A stretch of DNA of 28,775 bases from a virus: the IMG/VR virus record IMGVR_UViG_3300029787_000238, positions 1 to 28,775 of that record; one strand, given 5' to 3'. The position numbers were made by a program, and so were the translations under genes. Under the pieces are notes generated by a model, which did not search any database, was not told where the DNA came from, and saw nothing but the letters and a program-made list of their open reading frames with translations. This document shows positions 7,109-14,525 of this stretch, one piece after another; position 1 is the stretch's first letter, and each line of letters begins with the position of its first letter.

Positions 7109-7588
7109 ATGAAATTTACTATTGAACAAATCGCTATCTGCCCAAAGAACCCAATAGCTGCAAAAAAGCTATTAACAGAAATAGGAGCAGCAGACTGGGT
7201 TGAAGATCATGTTGTTGCAACTGGATTAGTTTACGATGAACATGGAATGAATGAAGCTGACTTGTCTTTTAATTACGATATTTTTTCTGGCAAAGAGTTT
7301 GAGATTTTAGATTACACAGCAGGCAATAACTGGATGGACTCTGAAAAAAGAGGCAGGAACAGTGTTAGCCATTTAGGAATGCATTGCAGTGCTGAGGAGC
7401 TTATATTGTGGAGGTCGTTCTTTGAAGAAAGAGATATAGGCATAGCACAGCAAGTCTTTACAGACTCTCACACCAATAAAGCAATCGCAGGGAAAAGGTC
7501 TTACAACTATGTTATTTTTGATACTAAAGATATACTAGGTGTTGATCTTAAATTTATTGTTAGGGTAAATAAAGATGATAGTGTTTGA
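7109..7588 (+). CDS. Glyoxalase/VOC-superfamily-like protein
   Basis: 159 residues from the ATG at 7109 with a GGAG ribosome site; the longer frame from 7037 runs through the SDR gene. The beta-alpha pattern fits one VOC domain pair: an opening strand with an acidic residue, the FEILDYT strand (E65), the VSHLGMHC strand (H88, H92) followed by the helix AEELILWRSFFEE, and a closing strand LGVDLKFIVR. Family members use such His/Glu positions to bind a divalent metal. The reaction cannot be read. The stop overlaps the exonuclease gene by 14 bases. Confidence 0.62.
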   Translation: MKFTIEQIAICPKNPIAAKKLLTEIGAADWVEDHVVATGLVYDEHGMNEADLSFNYDIFSGKEFEILDYTAGNNWMDSEKRGRNSVSHLGMHCSAEELILWRSFFEERDIGIAQQVFTDSHTNKAIAGKRSYNYVIFDTKDILGVDLKFIVRVNKDDSV

Positions 7589-8111
7589 CCTAGAAACAAC
7601 TGGCTTGCCTAAAGCTGAAGGTTCAGATTTAGACCTACAGCCTAGAATAATTGAGTTCGGTGCAATTAGATTTACCGATGGAACTTTTGAAGAATATGAT
7701 CGTTTAGAATTTATGTGCAATCCTGGACATGAGCTAGATCCTAAGATAACAAAAATAACAGGCATAACAGACGAAGACCTAAAAGATAAAAAACCATTCG
7801 TTGCTCACTACAAAGATTTATGTAAATTCTTTTTAGGCGAGGGTTCTATGGCTGCACACAATTTACCTTTCGACAGGAAGATATTAAGATTCGAACTAGA
7901 GCGTCTCGATAAGGTGACTAAGTTTCCTTGGCCAATGGATCATATTTGCACAGTTGAAGTTGGGCAGAGTGTTTGGGGTAAAATGCGAAAGCTCGGAGAC
8001 ATCTATGAAGAAATAATGGGCAAGAAGATAGAAGGTGCTCACAGATCTTTAAACGACGTTGAGGCAACAATAGAAATTATTAAGTGGTATAAAAAAGAAG
8101 GACACATATAA
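7575..8111 (+). CDS. DnaQ-like 3'-5' exonuclease (DEDDh)
   Basis: 178 residues. The DEDDh active site is complete: D5 and E7 in FDLETTG, D100 in AHNLPFD, H156 and D161 in GAHRSLNDVEA. This is the epsilon-type proofreading fold. It lies just upstream of the DnaE-type polymerase and is separated from it only by a 21-codon ORF, so it is the obvious proofreading partner. The polymerase's own PHP domain appears to have lost its metal ligands. The start lies inside the VOC gene (7575-7588 overlap); the stop shares a base with the next ATG. Confidence 0.92.
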   Translation: MIVFDLETTGLPKAEGSDLDLQPRIIEFGAIRFTDGTFEEYDRLEFMCNPGHELDPKITKITGITDEDLKDKKPFVAHYKDLCKFFLGEGSMAAHNLPFDRKILRFELERLDKVTKFPWPMDHICTVEVGQSVWGKMRKLGDIYEEIMGKKIEGAHRSLNDVEATIEIIKWYKKEGHI

Positions 8112-8176
8112 TGGCAATATCTTTAATTGGTTTCGTTGTAGGAACTATAATCATAGCAGTGTTGATGTATAATTAA
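8111..8176 (+). CDS. 21-residue membrane micro-ORF between exonuclease and polymerase
   Basis: ATG at 8111 to TAA at 8174-8176, 21 codons. Its start shares a base with the exonuclease stop (TAATG) and its stop shares a base with the polymerase ATG at 8176 (TAATG). It has an AGAAGGA ribosome site about 8-10 bases upstream. The product is one hydrophobic span (LIGFVVGTIIIAVLMY). The polymerase ATG itself has no visible ribosome site, so this ORF may couple polymerase translation to exonuclease translation. It may also encode a real micro-membrane protein. Confidence 0.6.
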   Translation: MAISLIGFVVGTIIIAVLMYN

Positions 8177-10986
8177 TGTTACAGATAAGAACTCGCACCG
8201 AATATTCATTCCGTAAAGCCTATGGACCAATAAACAATCTTGTTGAGGGTGCAGGTGAGGCTATGGGAATAGTAGATTCAGGAACTTGGGGACATGTACC
8301 ATTTAACAATGCTTGTAAAAAAGCAGGGATAAAACCTATATTCGGAGTTGAGATTGCTATCGTTGAAGATGCAACCGATAGATCTAAACAGCCAGCAAAC
8401 ATGATGGCTTTTATTGCTAAGAATAATTCTGGTTTATCTGAGATATATGAGCTCGTTACAAAAAGCACCAGTAAAGAAAATTTTTATTATTTCCCTAGGA
8501 TGAGCTATGAGGATCTTTTTAGTATATCTGAAAATGTAATTGTATTAACAGGAACTAATCCAATTCTTGGTTTAATACCTTTAACTAAAAAGAAGCATTT
8601 TTATTTCGAGATAAATCCTATGACGAGTAAAAACAGCTTTCTTTGGGCAAAGAAAAAAGGCTTTCATTTTATAGCAACCTCTGACAATTATTATCCTAAA
8701 GTAACAGATAGAAAAGCCTATGAAGTATTAGTAGGAATGAACAGAACAGAACGCACTAAGCCAATGCACATTCTAAATGAGTGGGAATGGAAAGATGCTG
8801 TTCCTTGGGCACCAGAAGAAGCAATAGAAATGACATATAGAGTAGCAAGAGATTGTAATGTTGACTTACCAGTTGCTCAGATGATATCTTTTACACCAGA
8901 TAAAACTTTAGAACAGATGTGTATAGATGCAGCACCCTCTAGAGGAATAGACCTAACAGACAAAGTTTACAAAGATCGTTTAACCAGAGAAATAGAAATG
9001 ATCGCAAGTAAAAAATTCGAAGATTATTTTTATGTTATTGCTGATATGATTAATTACGCAAAACAACATATGATGGTTGGTCCAGCTCGTGGGTCGAGTG
9101 CTGGATCTTTAGTTTGTTATTTAACAGGAATTACAGATGTTGATCCTATAAAGTTCGATCTATTGTTCGAAAGGTTCATAGATATCACTCGTGCTGACCT
9201 GCCTGATATAGATATAGATTTCCAGGATGATCGCAGAGAGATGGTTTTCCAGTATTTACGAGATAAATATGGTGCGGAAAAAGTTGCTCATTTAGGAACT
9301 GTTAGTCGATATAAAGCTAAAAGCACAATAACAGAAGTTGCTAAAGAACTAGGCATTCCAGCTTGGGAAGTAAACGACTTAAAAGGTGCGATCATTGAAC
9401 GCAGTGGTGGAGATGCTCGTGCTGCAATGTGTATTATGGATACATTTAACGATCTAGACATCGGTAAAGAAGTTCTTAAAAAATATCCACAGATGAAAAT
9501 AGCTGAGAAGATGGAAAATCATGCTAGACATTCTGGTGTTCATGCTGCAGGAATAATTGTAACAGAAGATCCAGTAAGTAATTATTGCTCAGTTAGCTCT
9601 CAAAGTGGTGCAGCCCAGATAGATAAATACGATGCAGAAAGTTTAAATCTTTTAAAAATAGATGCTTTAGGTTTAAGGACTTTGTCTGTTCTGAATGATG
9701 TATTAGAACAAGTTGGTTGGGAAAAAGAAAAAATCATAAACTTCCCTTTAGAAGATAAAGAAGCTTTTGATGTTCTCAATAAAGAAAAACACGCAGGAAT
9801 ATTCCAGTTTGAAGGTTATGCATTGCAATCATTAACTCGTCAGATGAAAATAAGTAACTTCGAAGACATTGCTTCAATTACTGCTCTGGCTCGTCCTGGA
9901 CCATTAACGTCTGGTGGCACAACAAAGTATATAAGGAGAAAAATAGGCGAAGAGCCTGTAACATACCTCCACCCATTAGCTGAAGAGATAACAAAAGTTA
10001 CATTCGGTGTTGTCGTTTACCAAGAACAAGTCATGACAATAGCTCGTGATGTTGGTAAATTGAGCTGGGAAGATGTTTCGCAATTACGCAAGGCAATGAG
10101 TAAATCTTTAGGCGAAGAGTTCTTTGATCGGTATTGGCAGAAGTTTAAAGTTGGTGCTGAAGAACAAGGCATACCAGAGGACGAATCAATAAAAATATGG
10201 AAGAACATAAATACAATGGGGTCTTGGGCATTTAATAGATCGCACGCTATTGCTTATGGCTTAGTCAGCTATTGGTGTTGTGTTTTAAAAAGTCGCTTCC
10301 CATTAGAGTTTGCTGCAGCATGCCTCAGGAATGTAAAAGACGAAGATCAAGGTGTAAAACTATTAAGAGAAGTTGTAAAAGAAGGATTGGTTTATAAACC
10401 ATACGACAAATTTAAATCTAGTCTTAACTGGTCTGTTCAAGATGGAGAGTTGATCGGTGGACTTATAGGCATAAAAGGTATCGGTCCAAAGATGGCTGAA
10501 GATATAGTAGAAAGAAGAAGACTAAGCCAACCTCTAACACCGAGGCAAGAAAACCTTTTAGACTCAGGAGAAACGCCATACGACGATATATTCGAGTGCG
10601 AACGTAGGTTCGGTCATATAAAACAAAACCCTGCTGAACATAACATTAAAACACCAATAACAGACATACATAATTTAGAAGCTGACAATCCTGGAGAGTT
10701 TGTTGTATTCGGTAAGCTTGTTGAAAAGAACCTTAGAGATCTAAATGAAGCTGTAAACTTAGCCAAGCGAGGAGGTCGCAGAGCCGAGACCCACAACCTA
10801 TGGCTTAACATGAAGTTCGAGGACGACACTGGTCCAATTCTGGCAGGCATCGATAGATTTAAATATCCCAAGCTCGGCAAGCCGATAGTTGAAGATGGTA
10901 AAATTAATGATTGGTATCTATTAAAAGGTCAAATAAGAAAAGGTTTTAGGAAATTAAATATAGACAAATGGCGTAAACTTACATAA
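8176..10986 (+). CDS. dnaE: DNA polymerase III alpha-type (DnaE, C-family) replicative polymerase
   Basis: 936-residue C-family polymerase. The palm carries LPDIDIDF with D344 and D346, and the third catalytic Asp is D496 in LLKIDALGLRTL. The fingers and thumb have VGPARGSSAGSLVCYLTGI, HARHSGVHAAGIIVTEDP, and GTVSRYKAKSTI. A helix-hairpin-helix follows (GIKGIGPKMAEDIVERR). The last 120 or so residues look like an OB fold. The N-terminal PHP domain is recognisable but degenerate: the usual HSDYS reads RTEYS and the TDH motif reads VDSG, so metal ligands are lost. It is shorter than E. coli alpha (1160). A possible clamp-binding QENLL lies at 791-795. No clamp or loader is encoded here, so the host's may be used. 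Confidence 0.95.
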   Translation: MLQIRTRTEYSFRKAYGPINNLVEGAGEAMGIVDSGTWGHVPFNNACKKAGIKPIFGVEIAIVEDATDRSKQPANMMAFIAKNNSGLSEIYELVTKSTSKENFYYFPRMSYEDLFSISENVIVLTGTNPILGLIPLTKKKHFYFEINPMTSKNSFLWAKKKGFHFIATSDNYYPKVTDRKAYEVLVGMNRTERTKPMHILNEWEWKDAVPWAPEEAIEMTYRVARDCNVDLPVAQMISFTPDKTLEQMCIDAAPSRGIDLTDKVYKDRLTREIEMIASKKFEDYFYVIADMINYAKQHMMVGPARGSSAGSLVCYLTGITDVDPIKFDLLFERFIDITRADLPDIDIDFQDDRREMVFQYLRDKYGAEKVAHLGTVSRYKAKSTITEVAKELGIPAWEVNDLKGAIIERSGGDARAAMCIMDTFNDLDIGKEVLKKYPQMKIAEKMENHARHSGVHAAGIIVTEDPVSNYCSVSSQSGAAQIDKYDAESLNLLKIDALGLRTLSVLNDVLEQVGWEKEKIINFPLEDKEAFDVLNKEKHAGIFQFEGYALQSLTRQMKISNFEDIASITALARPGPLTSGGTTKYIRRKIGEEPVTYLHPLAEEITKVTFGVVVYQEQVMTIARDVGKLSWEDVSQLRKAMSKSLGEEFFDRYWQKFKVGAEEQGIPEDESIKIWKNINTMGSWAFNRSHAIAYGLVSYWCCVLKSRFPLEFAAACLRNVKDEDQGVKLLREVVKEGLVYKPYDKFKSSLNWSVQDGELIGGLIGIKGIGPKMAEDIVERRRLSQPLTPRQENLLDSGETPYDDIFECERRFGHIKQNPAEHNIKTPITDIHNLEADNPGEFVVFGKLVEKNLRDLNEAVNLAKRGGRRAETHNLWLNMKFEDDTGPILAGIDRFKYPKLGKPIVEDGKINDWYLLKGQIRKGFRKLNIDKWRKLT

Positions 10987-11008
10987 GTAATTGTTTTTAT
11001 TGTGAAAG
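10983..11008 (+). promoter_or_regulatory. Conserved upstream box, copy 2
   Basis: ATAAGTAATTGTTTTTA, then TTGTGAAAG. It overlaps the polymerase stop codon (TAA at 10984-10986) and starts 33 bases before the -35 hexamer at 11016, the same spacing as copy 1. Confidence 0.6.
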
Positions 11009-11015
11009 AAAACTA

Positions 11016-11044
11016 TTTACTTCTTTGGCTAAATAAGATACAAT
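11016..11044 (+). promoter_or_regulatory. Sigma70-like promoter before 11076
   Basis: TTTACT at 11016-11021, a 17-base spacer, and TACAAT at 11039-11044, followed by ATTGATTGAGAAAGGAA before the ATG at 11076. It would drive the peptidase-like and SleB-like pair. Because transcription should begin near 11051, the in-frame TTG at 11052 cannot be the gene start. Confidence 0.7.
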
Positions 11045-11075
11045 CTCTATATTGATTGAGAAAGGAAATAAAATC

Positions 11076-11567
11076 ATGACAAAACATAACCCACTTCAAA
11101 GAAAGATTACTGACTGGACTGGCAAGCAAAGAATAACATGGTGTGGACCATTTTCAGTTGCTACAGTTGCAGGCACTGAATATGAACCAGCATACCAAAC
11201 TCTAAAAATTATCCGTGGTAAGCGTCATTGTAAAGGTGTTAGCAATAAGAACATTGCAACAGCTTGTAAAAAATTAGGCATAAAAGGTAAGTGGACAACA
11301 CTCGATAAAAAACGCAAGTTGAGTAAGTTCGTGCCTGAAAAACTAGAGCAAGGAAAAGTCTACATTATTCAAATTACTCAACATGTTCTTGTTATGGATA
11401 CACGTGACTGGACTACAATCGACAATCAAGTTCCTGAGTGGAGAGCAATGGATGCTTCGCATCACTGGAGCAAAAAACTTGTAAAAGCTTTTTACGAAGT
11501 TGAGAATCCTAAGTTCGATAGTCAGTGCGACGATCAATTAACATTCGACTTTGAGTTAGTGGCATGA
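11076..11567 (+). CDS. Predicted cysteine-peptidase-like protein (C39/papain-like fold)
   Basis: 163 residues from the ATG at 11076, with a GAGAAAGGA ribosome site. A Cys at 23 sits at the start of a helix in TWCGPFSVATVAG, the usual setting of a nucleophile in papain-like and C39-like folds (xCGPxxxA). His103 lies in QHVLVMD, and Asp116/Asn117 follow in TIDNQ, giving the Cys-His-Asp/Asn order. The KGVSNKNIATACKKLG stretch resembles the helix between them. The remainder is Lys-rich. Family knowledge permits a peptidase, amidase or transglutaminase-like activity; a catalytically dead binding protein is also possible. It overlaps the SleB-like gene by 4 bases (ATGA), so the two are translated together. 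Confidence 0.6.
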   Translation: MTKHNPLQRKITDWTGKQRITWCGPFSVATVAGTEYEPAYQTLKIIRGKRHCKGVSNKNIATACKKLGIKGKWTTLDKKRKLSKFVPEKLEQGKVYIIQITQHVLVMDTRDWTTIDNQVPEWRAMDASHHWSKKLVKAFYEVENPKFDSQCDDQLTFDFELVA

Positions 11568-12052
11568 TAGAAGCAGCACTTATGTGTCTAGCCTTGAATA
11601 TTTATTTTGAGGCTAGGTCTGAGCCAATACAAGGTCAGATAGCAATAGCCGAAGTCACTCTTAACAGAGTGGCTTCTGAACATTATCCGAATGATGTTTG
11701 CGGAGTTGTATTGCAAGAAAATAGTGATGGTTGCCAATTTAGTTGGTGGTGCGATGGTAAGTCTGATAAGCCTAAAGAGAACAACTCTCTAAGAACATCT
11801 AAAGCTCTCGCAAAGTTAATGTTACAGGAAGGAGACTATATAACTGTTGTCGGTAAAGATGCAACTCATTATCACACAGAAACAATAAAACCGTATTGGG
11901 CAAAAGAATTTAAAAAAATAAAACAGGTCGGCAAGCATATATTCTATACGATGGACAAAGATAAATTATTGCGTCCTTTACCCAGACCTGACAACTTCGA
12001 ACAGATAATACAGAACCATAAAGACAATATGGTCGAAAAACAAAACTACTAA
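11564..12052 (+). CDS. SleB-like cell wall hydrolase (Hydrolase_2 family)
   Basis: 162 residues. The pattern MCLALNIYFEARSEPIQGQIAIAEVTLNRV, with catalytic Glu17 in YFEAR, then YPNDVCGVVLQ, CQFSWWCDG, a THYHT strand and P.WA...K....GKHIFY, is diagnostic of the SleB/CwlJ-type hydrolase core. These enzymes cleave peptidoglycan glycan strands. No signal peptide is visible, so a holin or virion route would be needed to reach the wall. Unusually, it sits in the replication strand under its own promoter, separate from the lysis block on the other strand, which has its own endolysin. It could be a tail- or entry-associated lysin or have a regulatory role early in infection. Confidence 0.88.
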   Translation: MIEAALMCLALNIYFEARSEPIQGQIAIAEVTLNRVASEHYPNDVCGVVLQENSDGCQFSWWCDGKSDKPKENNSLRTSKALAKLMLQEGDYITVVGKDATHYHTETIKPYWAKEFKKIKQVGKHIFYTMDKDKLLRPLPRPDNFEQIIQNHKDNMVEKQNY

Positions 12053-12058
12053 AAAGAT

Positions 12059-12084
12059 ATAAGTGATTGTTTTTAAAGAGAACA
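12059..12084 (+). promoter_or_regulatory. Conserved upstream box, copy 3
   Basis: ATAAGTGATTGTTTTTA, then AAGAGAACA. It starts 7 bases after the SleB-like gene stop and 32 bases before the -35 hexamer at 12091, nearly the same spacing as the other copies. Confidence 0.6.
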
Positions 12085-12090
12085 AAGTCC

Positions 12091-12119
12091 TTTATCTTTC
12101 TGTAAAAATAAGATAGAAT
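12091..12119 (+). promoter_or_regulatory. Sigma70-like promoter before 12148
   Basis: TTTATC at 12091-12096, a 17-base spacer, and TAGAAT at 12114-12119, followed by CTGAGAAAGGAA before the ATG at 12148. It would drive the zinc-finger protein, the SNF2-like helicase and the nuclease as one unit. Confidence 0.65.
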
Positions 12120-12147
12120 ACTTGTATAAACTGAGAAAGGAACTAAA

Positions 12148-12831
12148 ATGGGAATTTTTATACATAACACAGCATATACAGGTTTTCGCAAACCTTGGAC
12201 TAGAGAGCAGATTATTGCTCGTGGCATTCAGAAGAAAAAATTTGCAGCTCAAAGAAAGGCAAGAGCAATGGCTCCTCAAAATAAAGTAAAATTCGAAGAA
12301 GCCAATCCAGGACTTATAGATGCTCTTAGAGAAGTAGTGTCTTGGAATTCTTTTGCAGCTTCTTTAGTAGAGCAGTTTGATGATCGTGGATCTTTATCCG
12401 AGAAGCAAACAGGTGCTGCAGTTGCTATGCTTATGAAAGTAAAAGCTAACAAAGCTGAACGTGCCGAAGCTCAGAATGTCGATCTTAGCAATGTAGTTGC
12501 TATGTTCAATAAAGCTCATGAGGCGATCAAGACACCTAAGTTCCGTTATGAGGATCTTGTTATCTCTCGAGCACCAGACCATGGTGTAAATGCAGGTGCT
12601 TTATATGTTAAGTTGAATGGCGAATATGCTGGTAAAGTAAAAGAGGGCAAGTGGTTCGGCTCTCAAGATATCTTGCCGAAGCTACAGCAGATTGCTGAAA
12701 ATCCTCTCGAGTCAGCTGTTGCTTATGGTCGTAAGACTGGTAACTGTGCTGTTTGTAACAGAGACCTAACAAGGCATGACAGCATCGAGCGAGGCATCGG
12801 ACCAATATGCGCAGAAAGGTTCGGACTTTGA
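12148..12831 (+). CDS. DUF6011-like zinc-binding protein
   Basis: 227 residues. The C-terminus has a zinc-ribbon-like motif: NCAVCNRDLTRHDSIERGIG followed by PICAERFG. The C-x2-C and distal Cys, with a His between, match the DUF6011 signature (T..C..C.R.L......ARGIGP.C). The middle has LVEQFDDRGSLSEKQ, a pattern seen with this family in phage and bacterial proteins. The N-terminus is basic and Lys/Arg-rich. The role is probably nucleic-acid or protein binding in replication or repair, inferred only from context. It leads the operon with the SNF2-like helicase and VRR-NUC-like nuclease. It has a GAGAAAGGA ribosome site and its own promoter. Confidence 0.78.
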   Translation: MGIFIHNTAYTGFRKPWTREQIIARGIQKKKFAAQRKARAMAPQNKVKFEEANPGLIDALREVVSWNSFAASLVEQFDDRGSLSEKQTGAAVAMLMKVKANKAERAEAQNVDLSNVVAMFNKAHEAIKTPKFRYEDLVISRAPDHGVNAGALYVKLNGEYAGKVKEGKWFGSQDILPKLQQIAENPLESAVAYGRKTGNCAVCNRDLTRHDSIERGIGPICAERFGL

Positions 12832-14525
12832 AAATAACTAAAGCAGACTTCGGTAAATATTGCGTCATCAAGTGTAAGCTTGATGGCGACACATTTGAAA
12901 AATTATCTAGCCTTCCTGGATATAAAAAGTGGGTTGGCAGAGATTTACTTTTTGATCCGACTGGTGCGAACATTGAACGGTTGTATAAGTTCTTTCCTAA
13001 TGCTGAGTGGGATGAGTCTGCGATGCCTGAGTTAGATAAATACATCAGGAACTTAAAAGACATGGAAGAGAACCTAAGAATGAAAAAGGCTGATCTTCCT
13101 AGTAATGATGATTATGATTTTAAGACTAAGCCTTTCGACCATCAACGCAAAGCATTCTATATGAGTCGAGACAAAAAAGCTTTTGCTTTATTGATGGAGC
13201 AAGGAACAGGCAAAACTAAAGTTATTATAGACAATGCTGCATATCTTTACGGTAAAGGTGAAATTACTGCACTTGTTGTTATTGCTCCTAATGGTGTACA
13301 TCGTAACTGGATAAGAGAAGTTAATACTCATATGCCAGATTGGTGTCCTAGGAAGTCTTTCTATTATACTTCAAATATGACTAAATCTAGAGTTACTGAG
13401 TTTGAAGAAATTTATATTTCCGATCAAGTTCTAAAAATATTTACATTTAATGTTGAAGCTTTTACTAGTCCGAAAGCAATCTACTATATGCAAAAAATAT
13501 TACTAGCCAATAAGGTTATGTTAGTTGTTGACGAGAGTTCTAGAATTAAACGTCCAGGAGCAAAAAGAACTAAGATCATAACTAAGTTTTCTAAGTTAGC
13601 TGACTATAAAAGGATAATGACAGGCACGCCAGTAACTAAAGGTGCTGAAGATGTTTACTCTCAATTTAAATTTCTAGATGCTCAAATACTGGGTTATGAT
13701 AGTTTTTATTCTTTTAAAGCTCGATATTGTGTTATGGGTGGCTTCGAAAATAAACAAGTTATATCTTACCAAAATGTCGACGAGCTAACTCGCAATATAG
13801 AGGGTCATTCTTTTAGAGTTCTTAAAAAAGAGTGTTTAGATCTGCCTTCTAAAATATATCAACGTCATTATGTAGAAATGACTGCCGAACAAAAAAAGCT
13901 ATATCAGAACATGAAGAAGACTTTCGTCGCAGAATTAGATGGCCAGACTATCGATGCACCCGAAGCTATAACAAGGTTGCTAAGGCTTCAACAGATATTG
14001 TGTGGTTGGTTTCCTAGTGATGAGGGAATACAACCTATAAACGATAAAAATCCTCGTATAGAAGCTCTCAAAGAGATACTTAACGACATTGACTCTAAAG
14101 TAATCATATGGGCACGTTTTAAAGCTGATTTAAGAGCCATAGAGAGGGCATTAGGAGAATTAGCAGTTAGTTATCACGGAGACGTTACAACAGACGCTAG
14201 AGAGCTTGCAGTTGACCGTTTTCAAAACGATCCTAAGATACAATATTTTATCGGTCAACCTCAGTCTGGTGGTATAGGCTTAACACTAACTGCAGCAGAC
14301 TATGCCATTTATTATTCTAATTCTTTCGACCTAGAGCAACGCATGCAATCGGAAGACAGATGCCACCGAATAGGAACAAAAAATAATGTTACTTATATAG
14401 ATATCGAAACTCGCAAGTCAGTCGATAGTAAAATTATAAAAGCCTTACGAGACAAAAAGAACATCGCTGATGTTATAACAAAAGACCCCATATCAATATT
14501 TATGTCGGAGGACGAGGATGAGTGA
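12828..14525 (+). CDS. SNF2-like superfamily 2 helicase/translocase
   Basis: 565 residues from TTG at 12828, which has an AGAAAGG site 8 bases upstream and forms a TTGA stop-start overlap with the previous gene. An ATG at 12807 would add 7 residues. SF2 motifs are complete: Walker A EQGTGKTKV (126-130), Ia VVIAPNGVHRNWIREV, II VDESSRIKRP (D235, E236), III MTGTPVTKG, IV VIIWARF, V GQPQSGGIGLTLTAADYAIYYS, VI QRMQSEDRCHRIG. This is the SNF2 pattern (DESS box, QRxxEDRxHRIG). It probably moves along or remodels DNA for recombination or repair. It is followed, overlapping by 8 bases, by a VRR-NUC-like nuclease. Confidence 0.92.
   Translation: MKITKADFGKYCVIKCKLDGDTFEKLSSLPGYKKWVGRDLLFDPTGANIERLYKFFPNAEWDESAMPELDKYIRNLKDMEENLRMKKADLPSNDDYDFKTKPFDHQRKAFYMSRDKKAFALLMEQGTGKTKVIIDNAAYLYGKGEITALVVIAPNGVHRNWIREVNTHMPDWCPRKSFYYTSNMTKSRVTEFEEIYISDQVLKIFTFNVEAFTSPKAIYYMQKILLANKVMLVVDESSRIKRPGAKRTKIITKFSKLADYKRIMTGTPVTKGAEDVYSQFKFLDAQILGYDSFYSFKARYCVMGGFENKQVISYQNVDELTRNIEGHSFRVLKKECLDLPSKIYQRHYVEMTAEQKKLYQNMKKTFVAELDGQTIDAPEAITRLLRLQQILCGWFPSDEGIQPINDKNPRIEALKEILNDIDSKVIIWARFKADLRAIERALGELAVSYHGDVTTDARELAVDRFQNDPKIQYFIGQPQSGGIGLTLTAADYAIYYSNSFDLEQRMQSEDRCHRIGTKNNVTYIDIETRKSVDSKIIKALRDKKNIADVITKDPISIFMSEDEDE

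Noticed and set aside
11052-11567. Longer form of the cysteine-peptidase-like gene starting with TTG at 11052
   Set aside because: The promoter at 11016-11044 puts transcription start at about 11051, so a start at 11052 would have no ribosome site; the ATG at 11076 has GAGAAAGGA at the right distance.
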